DNA of 64,000 bases. Origin: Pseudomonas sp. PB101. Lineage in GTDB: Bacteria > Pseudomonadota > Gammaproteobacteria > Pseudomonadales > Pseudomonadaceae. The notes under the pieces are model-generated. The model saw nothing but the letters and a program-made list of their open reading frames with translations. It had not been told where the DNA came from and made no database searches. Made by a program: the position numbers and the translations under genes. The stretch covers positions 61,001 to 125,000 of the forward strand of contig NZ_RWIR01000020.1 in NCBI RefSeq assembly GCF_009764265.1, written 5' to 3'. Of the stretch, positions 17,123-25,308 are shown one piece after another (the stretch's first letter is position 1; every line of letters begins with the position of its first letter).

Positions 17123-19636
17123 ATGACCTCACGTGTCGCCAGCAAGTCGTCGGCCATACCTGCCCCTCAAGTCGCCTCCCCTGCGTTGTTGATCCCCGCC
17201 CTGTTGCTGTTCGTCTCCGGCGCCGCGGCGCTGGTGTATCAGGTGCTGTGGATCAAGCAGCTGTCGCTGGTGGTGGGCGTCGAGGTCTATGCCATCACCA
17301 CCGGGATCAGCGCGTTTTTTGCCGGGCTGGCCCTGGGTGGCTTGCTGTTCGGCCGCTGGGCGGACCGGATGCAGCAACCGTTCCTGCTCTACGCCGGCCT
17401 GGAAGTGCTGGTGGCCGTGCTCGGTGTCGGCGCGACCTTCGCCATGAGCCTGGCGGCGAGCCCGTTCGCCTGGCTGGAAGAACACGTCGGGTTGCTGGCC
17501 TGGGTACTGCCGTTCGCGCTGGTGGGCATTCCCGCGCTGTTGATGGGCGGCACCCTGCCGGTGCTGGTGCGCTCCCTGGCCTCTGATCCGCGACATCTGG
17601 GCAAGGCCGGCGGGCAGCTTTATGCGGCGAATACCGCCGGGGCCATCGCGGGCACCCTGCTCGCCGCGTTCGTTCTGATTGCCACCCTCGGTGTTCGCGG
17701 CAGCGCGCTGGCCGCCGCCATGCTCAACCTGCTGGCGGCCGCAGGGGCCTTGTGGTTCCAGCGCCAGCGCGGGGCAGCCGTCGATGCCCCGGTGCAACAT
17801 CACAGTGAAAAAGCCCCGGATCGCTTGGCCCTGTGGCTGTATTCGATCGCCGGCGGCGTGGCACTGGGCTACGAAGTGGTCTGGTCGCAATCGATCGTGC
17901 AATTCATGAGTACCCGCACCTACGCGTTCGCCGTGGTGCTGGCGACCTACCTCACGGGATTGTTTCTGGGCAGCATGTTGCTGGCCCGTCGGGTCGATCG
18001 CCTGCGCGATCCCTGGGGCGTGTTCGGCCTGTTGATCGCCGGCGCCGGCCTGATCGCCCTGCTGGAAATCGCCGTGCTCGGACGCTGGCTGGTGCTGGGC
18101 CAGAGCCTGGCGGAAAGCTGGGTCTTGGCGCTGGGTGCCAATGAGCTCACCGGCATGAGCGCGCGTTTTGCAGTCGCCGCCCTGTGCATCGTGTTTGTGC
18201 CGACCCTGCTGCTGGGCGCGGCGTTTCCCCTGGCCTTGCGCTTGAGTGTCGGTCGCGAACACGTGGGCCGGCATGTCGGCGAAGTCGTCGCGTTCAACAC
18301 CCTGGGCGGGATTGTCGGTGTGATGCTCTGCGGCTTTGTCCTGATCCCGCTGCTCGGGCTGGTGCGCACGTTGGGTTTGCTGGCCGTGATCGCTGCCGCC
18401 ATTGCCTACGTTGCCGTTCGCAAGGGTCACGGCGTCAAGAAAGGCCGGCGCCAGGCTGTGGTCGCCATAGGCCTGCTGTCGGTGGCCTTCGCTGTGTTCA
18501 CCCCGGTCGACAAACTTGCCAGCCTGCTGCCCGGTGCACGCAACGGTACGTTGACGTTCTATGAGGAAGGACGCGGCGGCACGGTCGCCGTGGTCAGCCA
18601 GGGCAAGGGCCGCAACACCTTCCAGCGCTTGTATATCCAGGGCGTGTCCAACACCGGCGATGCCATGCCGTCGCTGCGCTACATGCGTATCCAGGCCCTG
18701 TTGCCGCTGTTGATCCACAACGGTGAACCGCGTTCGGCGCTGGTGATCGGCTTCGGTACCGGCATCACCGCTGGCGCCCTGACCCGCTACCCCGGTCTGG
18801 AACAGCGGGTGGTCGCCGAACTGCTGCCTTCGGTGGTCAAGGCGGCACCTTTGTTCAAGGGCAACTTCAATGCCGGCTCCGATCCGGGTGTCGACGTGCG
18901 CTTGCGTGACGGTCGCCAGGAACTGCTGCGCAACCCGCAGCGCTACGACCTGATCACCCTCGAACCGCCACCGCCCTCCGCTGCCGGCGTGGTCAACCTG
19001 TATTCCCGGGACTTCTACCAACTGGCCGCCAGCCGTTTAAACAAACAAGGCCTGGTCGCGCAATGGTTGCCGCTGCCGACGCAGAACATCGACGATTCGC
19101 GCTCACTGGTGCAAAGCTTCCTTGATGTGTTCCCTTACGCGACCCTGTGGACCAGCGAGTTCCACGAGATGCTGCTGGTGGGGTCGATGGAGCCGATTGA
19201 ACTGGATGCGGCGAAGATCAACGCACGTTTCCAGCAGGACAGCGTGCGCAGCACCTTGCAGGATGTCGGCATCGGGTCGGCCGCATCATTGCTGGCGACC
19301 TGGGTCACCGACCGGGCGGGGCTGGAACGCTTCGCCGGCGACGCGCAAGCGGTGACGGATGATCAGCCGAAGATCGAATACGCGCCGTGGGTGCGGGCCA
19401 AGGAAATTACCCGAGTGCTGCCCGCCCTGCTCGACCTGCATCAATCGCCCACGCTGGTGAACGCCGACGCCGGGTTCATCGAGCGCATGAATACCCAGCA
19501 GCAACGCCTGATGCAGTTCTACCGCGCCAGCCTGCATGCCTACGACGGTGATCGTGATGCCTGGGCCAGGGACATGCGCGAAGTGATGCGCGGGGATGCG
19601 GGGAATCCGTATTACCGCTGGTTTGGCGGGGAGTGA
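17123..19636 (+). CDS. membrane protein fused to a spermidine-synthase-like domain
   Basis: An 837-residue protein. Residues about 18-460 form ten or more hydrophobic helices with short loops, an MFS-like or polyamine-transporter-like membrane block. Residues about 490-780 form a soluble domain with a methyltransferase-like nucleotide loop (ALVIGFGTGITAGALTRY) and LITLEPPPPSAAGVVNLYSR, as in the spermidine synthase superfamily. The function is unknown; such fusions are often annotated 'fused MFS/spermidine synthase'. The ATG at 17123 is taken over the TTG at 17105 because AAAGG sits about 11 bases before it. REPINs flank it on both sides, so its link to the operon is by order rather than by overlap. 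Confidence 0.82.
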   Translation: MTSRVASKSSAIPAPQVASPALLIPALLLFVSGAAALVYQVLWIKQLSLVVGVEVYAITTGISAFFAGLALGGLLFGRWADRMQQPFLLYAGLEVLVAVLGVGATFAMSLAASPFAWLEEHVGLLAWVLPFALVGIPALLMGGTLPVLVRSLASDPRHLGKAGGQLYAANTAGAIAGTLLAAFVLIATLGVRGSALAAAMLNLLAAAGALWFQRQRGAAVDAPVQHHSEKAPDRLALWLYSIAGGVALGYEVVWSQSIVQFMSTRTYAFAVVLATYLTGLFLGSMLLARRVDRLRDPWGVFGLLIAGAGLIALLEIAVLGRWLVLGQSLAESWVLALGANELTGMSARFAVAALCIVFVPTLLLGAAFPLALRLSVGREHVGRHVGEVVAFNTLGGIVGVMLCGFVLIPLLGLVRTLGLLAVIAAAIAYVAVRKGHGVKKGRRQAVVAIGLLSVAFAVFTPVDKLASLLPGARNGTLTFYEEGRGGTVAVVSQGKGRNTFQRLYIQGVSNTGDAMPSLRYMRIQALLPLLIHNGEPRSALVIGFGTGITAGALTRYPGLEQRVVAELLPSVVKAAPLFKGNFNAGSDPGVDVRLRDGRQELLRNPQRYDLITLEPPPPSAAGVVNLYSRDFYQLAASRLNKQGLVAQWLPLPTQNIDDSRSLVQSFLDVFPYATLWTSEFHEMLLVGSMEPIELDAAKINARFQQDSVRSTLQDVGIGSAASLLATWVTDRAGLERFAGDAQAVTDDQPKIEYAPWVRAKEITRVLPALLDLHQSPTLVNADAGFIERMNTQQQRLMQFYRASLHAYDGDRDAWARDMREVMRGDAGNPYYRWFGGE

Positions 19637-19657
19637 TGCAGCGCCTGACAGATCGCC

Positions 19658-19748
19658 ATCGCGGGCAAGCCCGCTCCCACAGGGTTTATGTCGTGTCCAA
19701 ATGTAGTGATCGACACCGAAACCTGTGGGAGCGAGCTTGCTCGCGATG
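19658..19748. repeat. REPIN with two different arm types
   Basis: The left arm is CGCGGGCAAGCCCGCTCCCAC and the right arm GTGGGAGCGAGCTTGCTCGC. The arms belong to two sequence variants (gggc and gagc), so the large hairpin would contain mismatches at its base. Confidence 0.88.
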
Positions 19749-19861
19749 GGGCCATCCGCTTCACAGCATCCGTCATTTGACACACGCCGGCCATCCGGCA
19801 AAGCTGCACCAAGCTTCAACGCGCGCCGCACGGCAATCGCACCTGGACCATGGAAGTCGTA

Positions 19862-22222
19862 ATGCCGAACCAAAAAAATAAAGCTGCAACCCCAAACCCT
19901 GATTCGCCACCGAACCTGATCAACCGTTATCTGTTCCCTGTCACCATCGGCATCTTGTTGCTGGCGGTGGCAGGCATCGGCTGGTTTTTGCTCAGCAGTA
20001 CGCCCACGCCACTCAAGCCTGTCCCTGTCAGCGCGCCTGTGGCCGAACCGGCCAAACCGCAACCGGTCGCTGTCGCACCGGCGAAAATGGTCGATGAGCA
20101 GCAATGCCAGGGTTGCCACGGCGAGCAGGTCAAGGACTGGCAAGGCTCCCATCACCAGTTGGCGATGCAGCAAGCCAGCGCCGACACCCTGCTCGGCGAC
20201 TTCAACAACGTCACCTTCAAGGCCGAAAAAGAGACCACGGTGTTCTCGCGCAAAGGCGACGAATTCTGGGTCAACACGCCGGGCATCGATGGCAAGAATG
20301 CCGATTTCAAGGTCGCCTACACCTTTGGCATCGCACCGCTGCAGCAATATCTGATCGAGGTCGGCGAAGGCCGGTTGCAGGCCCTCGGCGTGGCCTGGGA
20401 TACCGAGAAGCACCGCTGGTTTCATCTCTATCCGGGCCAGGGTGTGAACTTCAAGAACCCGCTGCACTGGAGCAAGCCGAGCCAGAACGCCAACTTCATG
20501 TGCGTCGAGTGCCACACCACCGGTTTCAAGCGCAATTTCGATGCGGCGAAAAACACTTTCGACAGTCAATGGAACAGCCTGGGTGTCGGCTGTCAGGCCT
20601 GTCACGGCCCGGCGTCCAGTCACCTGGAATGGACGGCGAAGAAAACCGACCTGATCCATGCCGGCTTTGCCGTCGACCTCAAGGACAAGAACGCCACCAC
20701 CGAAATCGAAACCTGCGCCCGCTGCCACTCGCGCCGCGCGCCACTGGACGACGGTTACACAGTCGGCAAGCGCCTGATGGATGACTACCTGCCGAGCGTC
20801 CTGACCCGTGAACTGTACGCGCTGGACGGCAAGATCAAGGACGAAGTGTTCGAACACGGCTCCTTCGCCCAGAGCAAAATGTTCGACAAGGGTGTGCGTT
20901 GCAGCAATTGCCACAACCCGCACAGCACGCAGTTGAAGGCGCCAGGCAACGGCGTCTGCCTGCAATGCCATAACACTGCCGGCAAAACCACCGTGGAAGG
21001 CGTCGACGGCAAGGGCCTGCAAGCGAAAAACTACGATTCCATCGAACACACTCGCCACACCATGGGCCAACCGGGGTCGCAGTGCGTGGATTGCCATATG
21101 CCCGGCAAGTTCTACATGGGCAACGACTTCCGGCATGACCACAGCTTCAGCATTCCCAACCCGGAGCGAGCAAAAAAACTCGGTACGCCCGACGCCTGCC
21201 TGACCTGTCACCAGGGCAAGGCCGGCGACAAGGTCACCGAGCAGTTCAAGCTGTGGAACAGCGCCAACGCCAGTGCACTGCAAGCGCCCCGCTACGATGA
21301 AAGCCTGTGGCTGATTCGCAACGGTCAGGCCGGTGCTGCCGAGGCCTTGTTCGAGCAACTGCAACGCAGCAATCTGCCGGCCATCCAACGGGCGACGCTG
21401 CTCGCCGAGCTGCCGGCGTACCCGAGCGAACAGGCGTTGAAACTGGCCACCAAGGACCTCGGCAATCCGGCACCGCAAGTGCGTGAGAGCGCCATTCGCG
21501 CGATCAGCGCCTTCCTGCCGCCGCCGGAACGCGCCCCCCTGCTGACGCCCCTGTTGAACGACCCTGTGAGGGCCGTGCGCATCGCCGCCGCAAGGGATTT
21601 GCTCAGCGTCGCGCGCAACGGCCTGGGCACGGCTCAGGACAGCTGGAATGCCGCGATTGCCGAGTACGAGGCGGTACAGAAAAACCTGCTCGAGCGCGCC
21701 GAAGCGAACCTCAACCTGGCGATGCTGTATCAGGCCAGCGGTCGCAATGCCGAAGTCGAAGGTTTCCTGCGCGCAGCCCTGCAGCGCGACCCGGATTTCT
21801 TCCCGGCGCTAGTGACGCTGGTGCAGTGGCTGGAGGCCAACGGGCGCAGTCAGGAAGGCCATGCCCTGCTGGCGCAAAGCCTCAAGGACCACCCCGACTC
21901 AGGCCTGCTGCAACACACCCAGGGCCTCGCGCTGATTCGTGCGGGCCAGGCGGCTCAAGCCATGCCGTACCTGCGCCAGGCCGCGAAACTGGAACCACAG
22001 AGCGGGCAATTCGGCTACGTGCTGGCGGTGGCCCTGCATGACAGCGGTAAAATTGATGAAGCGTGCGAGGAGCTGGAGCGGCTGTTGAAGGTGCAACCGG
22101 CCAACCGCAATGCCCGCTTGTCGTTGATCCAGTACTACCTGGACAACGGCCGGGAGCCCAAGGCGCAAGTGCTGTTGCAGGGCTGGAAGAAAATGAACAT
22201 GGGGGATCCGGCGTTGAAATGA
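19862..22222 (+). CDS. membrane-anchored octaheme c-type cytochrome with C-terminal HEAT/TPR repeats
   Basis: A 786-residue protein. One N-terminal membrane anchor (about 22-43, FPVTIGILLLAVAGIGWFLL) is followed by eight CxxCH motifs (CQGCH, CVECH, CQACH, CARCH, CSNCH, CLQCH, CVDCH, CLTCH) spread over about residues 79-450. Spacing recalls cytochrome c554-like families. The rest has HEAT-like and then TPR repeats (LNLAMLYQASGRNAEVEGFL and AQAMPYLRQAAKLEPQSG). It should carry electrons in the periplasm and bind a partner through its repeats. The ATG at 19862 has GGAAG just before it; the frame is open from 19850. A REPIN precedes and another follows. It ends the plus-strand cluster. Confidence 0.9.
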   Translation: MPNQKNKAATPNPDSPPNLINRYLFPVTIGILLLAVAGIGWFLLSSTPTPLKPVPVSAPVAEPAKPQPVAVAPAKMVDEQQCQGCHGEQVKDWQGSHHQLAMQQASADTLLGDFNNVTFKAEKETTVFSRKGDEFWVNTPGIDGKNADFKVAYTFGIAPLQQYLIEVGEGRLQALGVAWDTEKHRWFHLYPGQGVNFKNPLHWSKPSQNANFMCVECHTTGFKRNFDAAKNTFDSQWNSLGVGCQACHGPASSHLEWTAKKTDLIHAGFAVDLKDKNATTEIETCARCHSRRAPLDDGYTVGKRLMDDYLPSVLTRELYALDGKIKDEVFEHGSFAQSKMFDKGVRCSNCHNPHSTQLKAPGNGVCLQCHNTAGKTTVEGVDGKGLQAKNYDSIEHTRHTMGQPGSQCVDCHMPGKFYMGNDFRHDHSFSIPNPERAKKLGTPDACLTCHQGKAGDKVTEQFKLWNSANASALQAPRYDESLWLIRNGQAGAAEALFEQLQRSNLPAIQRATLLAELPAYPSEQALKLATKDLGNPAPQVRESAIRAISAFLPPPERAPLLTPLLNDPVRAVRIAAARDLLSVARNGLGTAQDSWNAAIAEYEAVQKNLLERAEANLNLAMLYQASGRNAEVEGFLRAALQRDPDFFPALVTLVQWLEANGRSQEGHALLAQSLKDHPDSGLLQHTQGLALIRAGQAAQAMPYLRQAAKLEPQSGQFGYVLAVALHDSGKIDEACEELERLLKVQPANRNARLSLIQYYLDNGREPKAQVLLQGWKKMNMGDPALK

Positions 22223-22242
22223 TGCCGCGCTCAAAGCGACTA

Positions 22243-22336
22243 CCTGTAGGAGCGGGCTTGCCTGCGAAGGATCGGTACAGTCAACATCGATGTCGCCTGA
22301 CAGTCCGCCATCGCGGGCAAGCCCGCTCCTACAGTG
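22243..22336. repeat. REPIN
   Basis: Arms CCTGTAGGAGCGGGCTTGCC and the near-complement ending at 22336, separated by about 45 bases. It separates the cytochrome gene from the convergent gene at 22338-22832. Confidence 0.9.
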
Positions 22337-22337
22337 G

Positions 22338-22832
22338 TCAGGCACGATCCCGGGGAATCAGGACCTGCAGCTGCTGCGCGAGAAAGTTCGCCTCGAACGG
22401 GAACACATCCGGGTCCTTCAACCCATTGGTCTTGCGCCATTGCCAACTGGTGGACGGTGGCTGGCAAACCAGCGAGACACTGCCGAAACGCGCCGCGGTC
22501 AAGCCCATCACCGCCAATGAAATCTGGCCACCCGCGCCCATCACTTCCGGGACAAACTCCACCGGTTTGCCGGCAATCACAATGGACAGTTTCTCGGTCT
22601 TGAATGGCGATGTCTCGACGGGAATGCTCGGACCCGAGGCGACATACGCTTCGCGTCTCACTTCCAGCAGGTCGGGCGCCTGCACCGGCTCCAGCCATTG
22701 CCCGATCTGATCGAACAGCTCACCGATACGCGCTGCCCACTCGGCCGACCGGGACTCAAACAGTTGCTTCTTGTGCGCTTCGCTTTCTGCGTAGTGGCGA
22801 AGCATTTCGCCCAGTTGCTGTACGTCGTCCAT
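22338..22832 (-). CDS. conserved hypothetical protein
   Basis: A 164-residue soluble protein (MDDVQQLGEMLRHYAESEAH ... FLAQQLQVLIPRDRA). The first half is helical, the second beta-rich with FVPEVMGAGGQISLAVMGL. No signal peptide or known motif was recognised. The stop codon lies directly beside the REPIN at 22243-22336, so the gene end may have been set by the repeat. Base composition and codon use look native. Confidence 0.72.
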   Translation of the reverse strand: MDDVQQLGEMLRHYAESEAHKKQLFESRSAEWAARIGELFDQIGQWLEPVQAPDLLEVRREAYVASGPSIPVETSPFKTEKLSIVIAGKPVEFVPEVMGAGGQISLAVMGLTAARFGSVSLVCQPPSTSWQWRKTNGLKDPDVFPFEANFLAQQLQVLIPRDRA

Positions 22833-22925
22833 TGCGGTGTTCCTTTGGTTGAAGCAGTACTGCGGACTTTCAGAATGGCAGATACGCGTTGCCAGCGTGC
22901 GATTAAAAGCGCGAGGCCCAGGCGA

Positions 22926-23438
22926 TCATCCTGGGCGACGCAGGCGCGCCATGCTCAAGGTGTCCACCAGCACGCCGTCGCGCACGGCGTAATCACGCAA
23001 CAGGCCCTCGGTTTCGAAGCCGAATTTGCAATACAGGGAAATGGCCGCGTCGTTGTCGGCAAACACCGAAAGCTCGACGCGCTGTAGGTTCATCCAGTTG
23101 TCGGCGATATCCAGTGCCGTCGCCAGCAGCTTCGAGCCTACGCCCTTGCCCTGCCACGCCACCGCAACGCCCATGCCGAAACTGCCGGCATGGCTGCGAC
23201 GAATGCGTGTGAATTGCTCCAGGCCAATGTTGCCGATCACCGCGCCTTGATGCAGGGCCACCACTTTCACCAGACGCTCGTTATCCGGCGCCAGGCGACT
23301 GCGCCAGAGCTCGCTGGACTGAAACGGCATTTGCAGGGTTTGCCGGGCGACTGCCGGATCGTTGTACAGCGCCGTGATGCCTTCGATGTGGGATTCGTTG
23401 AAGCGTTCGAGGGTGATAACGGGTTCGGTGGCTGGCAT
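22926..23438 (-). CDS. GNAT-family N-acetyltransferase
   Basis: A 170-residue protein. The acetyl-CoA-binding region reads MGVAVAWQGKGVGSKLLAT at about 88-106 (QxxGxG motif) and ends with the typical YCKFGFETEGLLRDYAVRDG. This is close to ribosomal-protein or amino-acid acetyltransferases such as PhnO/RimJ-like enzymes; the substrate is unknown. The start at 23438 has AAGGA about 11 bases upstream; 12 more in-frame codons lie before it without a ribosome-binding site. It is a monocistronic gene, with the LysR-type gene ending 37 bases upstream. Confidence 0.9.
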   Translation of the reverse strand: MPATEPVITLERFNESHIEGITALYNDPAVARQTLQMPFQSSELWRSRLAPDNERLVKVVALHQGAVIGNIGLEQFTRIRRSHAGSFGMGVAVAWQGKGVGSKLLATALDIADNWMNLQRVELSVFADNDAAISLYCKFGFETEGLLRDYAVRDGVLVDTLSMARLRRPG

Positions 23439-23475
23439 GGGTGAATCATCCTTGAAGCAGACATGGCCGTTCACT

Positions 23476-24591
23476 CTATAACGCTACCTTCCAGTGTGGC
23501 GAGAACCAATGTGGGAGCGAGCCTGCTCGCGAAGGCGTCAGTTCAGGCGACATTGATGTTGAAGGTGCTGGCCTCTTCGCGAGCAGGCTCGCTCCCACAG
23601 TTGGAACGCGCTCAGCTTTCGAACCATTGCGGCGCTCTGCGAAGGTGCTTTCAATCAACTCGACGATCATCCGTACCTGCGCGTCGTCCCTGGCGTCGGC
23701 GTTCACCGCCATCCACACCTGACGCCGCATCGGCTGGCCAAACAGGCCCGGCAAGGCAATCAGCCCGCGGTCGAAGTGGCTCATGTAGTGCGGCAGCAGG
23801 CCGATGCAGGCGCTGCAGCGGATCATCTCCAGCATCAGCTCCCAGGATTGCAGTTGCACTGACCCGGCCAGGCGCTGTTCCACCTGGGCATTCCATGGCC
23901 TGAAGCTTTCAACCTGGCTGTCCTGCTGCCATTGCACCAGCAGAAAGTCCGCCAGGTCATCCAGGCATTCCGGTCTGGAAGCCACCCGCGAGTAGCGCTT
24001 GGCAATGTGCGGCAAATACTCGAGCTGCGCCAGCAGCCGAGGTTCGGTCGTGGCAAAGCTCGGCCCCGGCAACGGCGTTCCGGTCTCGCCCAGCCACACC
24101 ACCACGTCGGCGCTGACCGCCTGCAAGGCCAATTCGCTGTCGAGCGTGATGATGTCCAGGCGCACGCTGGCGTTGCGCCGCAGCAGTGCCACCAGGTCAC
24201 GCCCGAGTATGTCGTGCAGGATCGAGTCGGCCACGGCCAGACGAATCAACGGCTGCTCGATCACCGGCAAATCGCGTTCATGGGCCAGGGCGATCAATTG
24301 TGCGTGCAAGCGCAAGCCATCGCGGCTGAGGCTGAATCCATTGTCCGAATGATTGAACAGCGAACACTTGAGCTGCGCCTCCAACAGCACCAGTTGCCTG
24401 CGCAGGCGGGTGGCCTTGATGTTGAGACTGCGGGCGGCCTGCATGAAACAACCGCAACGGGCGCTGACGGTGAAACACAGCGCCAGTTCGGGGTCGATAC
24501 CCGCTGCCAACTGGCGCCAGGAGGTGTTTTTATCGTCGGCTGCACGATACTCGGCACGCCCTTGGTGGGCGCTGGTTTCCATGAATGACAT
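23476..24591 (-). CDS. LysR-type transcriptional regulator with a REPIN-encoded C-terminus
   Basis: A 371-residue protein. An N-terminal winged-helix region (CGCFMQAARSLNIKATRLRR, about 48-70) is followed by a LysR substrate-binding domain with the LPxYM-like IGLLPHYMSHFDRGLIALPG. The natural family length of about 300-325 is exceeded because the last 42 or so residues (from VPTVGASLLAKRP to the end) are translated from the REPIN at 23508-23601 and a few bases beyond it. The start at 24591 has AGGGAG upstream; the N-terminus before the HTH is about 30 residues longer than usual. No obvious target is adjacent; the AhpD-like gene is upstream on the same strand. Confidence 0.86.
   Translation of the reverse strand: MSFMETSAHQGRAEYRAADDKNTSWRQLAAGIDPELALCFTVSARCGCFMQAARSLNIKATRLRRQLVLLEAQLKCSLFNHSDNGFSLSRDGLRLHAQLIALAHERDLPVIEQPLIRLAVADSILHDILGRDLVALLRRNASVRLDIITLDSELALQAVSADVVVWLGETGTPLPGPSFATTEPRLLAQLEYLPHIAKRYSRVASRPECLDDLADFLLVQWQQDSQVESFRPWNAQVEQRLAGSVQLQSWELMLEMIRCSACIGLLPHYMSHFDRGLIALPGLFGQPMRRQVWMAVNADARDDAQVRMIVELIESTFAERRNGSKAERVPTVGASLLAKRPAPSTSMSPELTPSRAGSLPHWFSPHWKVAL
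23508..23601. repeat. REPIN inside the 3' end of the LysR-type gene
   Basis: Arms GTGGGAGCGAGCCTGCTCGC and GCGAGCAGGCTCGCTCCCAC. The minus-strand reading frame runs through both arms and stops at 23476. Confidence 0.92.
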
Positions 24592-24660
24592 CGAGGACTC
24601 CCTGTCGATCTGACACTGACAGTTCCATCCTGCGCATCGTTCATGAACCTGCTGTGACAA

Positions 24661-25104
24661 TCATTCAGCCGCCGGTGTTTGCCGAAAGCTCACGGCCAGG
24701 CGATTCCAGCTGTTGATGGTGGTGACGGCGATGGTCAGGTCGACCATCTCGCTTTCATTGAACTGCTCCCGGGCTAGCGCGTAGACATCGTCCGGCACGT
24801 GGCTTTCGGAGAGCAAGGTGACCGCCTCGGTCCAGGCCAGCGCGGCCCTTTCCCGCGGATTGAAAAAGTTGCTGTCACGCCAGACCACAATGGAATACAG
24901 ACGCCGATCGCTTTCGCCCAGGCGCCGTGCATCCACCGAGTGCATGTCGGTGCAAAAGGCACAGCCATTGAGCTGTGAGGCACGAATCTTGATCAGGTGC
25001 AGCAGGCCTTGCTCGATGCTCAGGCTGCTGGTCAGGGCCTCCATGGCGATCATCGCCTTCATCGCTTTGGGGGACGCGCTGTAGTAATCCAGGCGGAGGG
25101 TCAT
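24661..25104 (-). CDS. carboxymuconolactone decarboxylase / AhpD-like protein
   Basis: A 147-residue protein with the AhpD-type core EQGLLHLIKIRASQLNGCAF followed by CTDMH. The CxxC (about C49-C52) and the following histidine form the redox proton-relay site of alkylhydroperoxidase D-like proteins. It is probably a hydroperoxidase or reductase. It is divergent from the MocR-type regulator at 25309, with about 200 bases between them, so that regulator is a candidate to control it. Confidence 0.9.
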   Translation of the reverse strand: MTLRLDYYSASPKAMKAMIAMEALTSSLSIEQGLLHLIKIRASQLNGCAFCTDMHSVDARRLGESDRRLYSIVVWRDSNFFNPRERAALAWTEAVTLLSESHVPDDVYALAREQFNESEMVDLTIAVTTINSWNRLAVSFRQTPAAE

Positions 25105-25308
25105 GGAGCGATCTCGTGCAGCTGTGGTGTGTTTTCACGGTAGCCGCCGGCACGCCGGCATGACAGATCCAATTGCGCGATTTCCCCGTTGACCACCGCC
25201 GCCAGACCAATTGCCGGTTTTTCCACTGCGCAACTTCTGTCAAATGAGCGGATAAGGGTAATCTTGCGCGACGCACATGCGCCTCAACAGCCTCGGAGCC
25301 TCGCCGGC

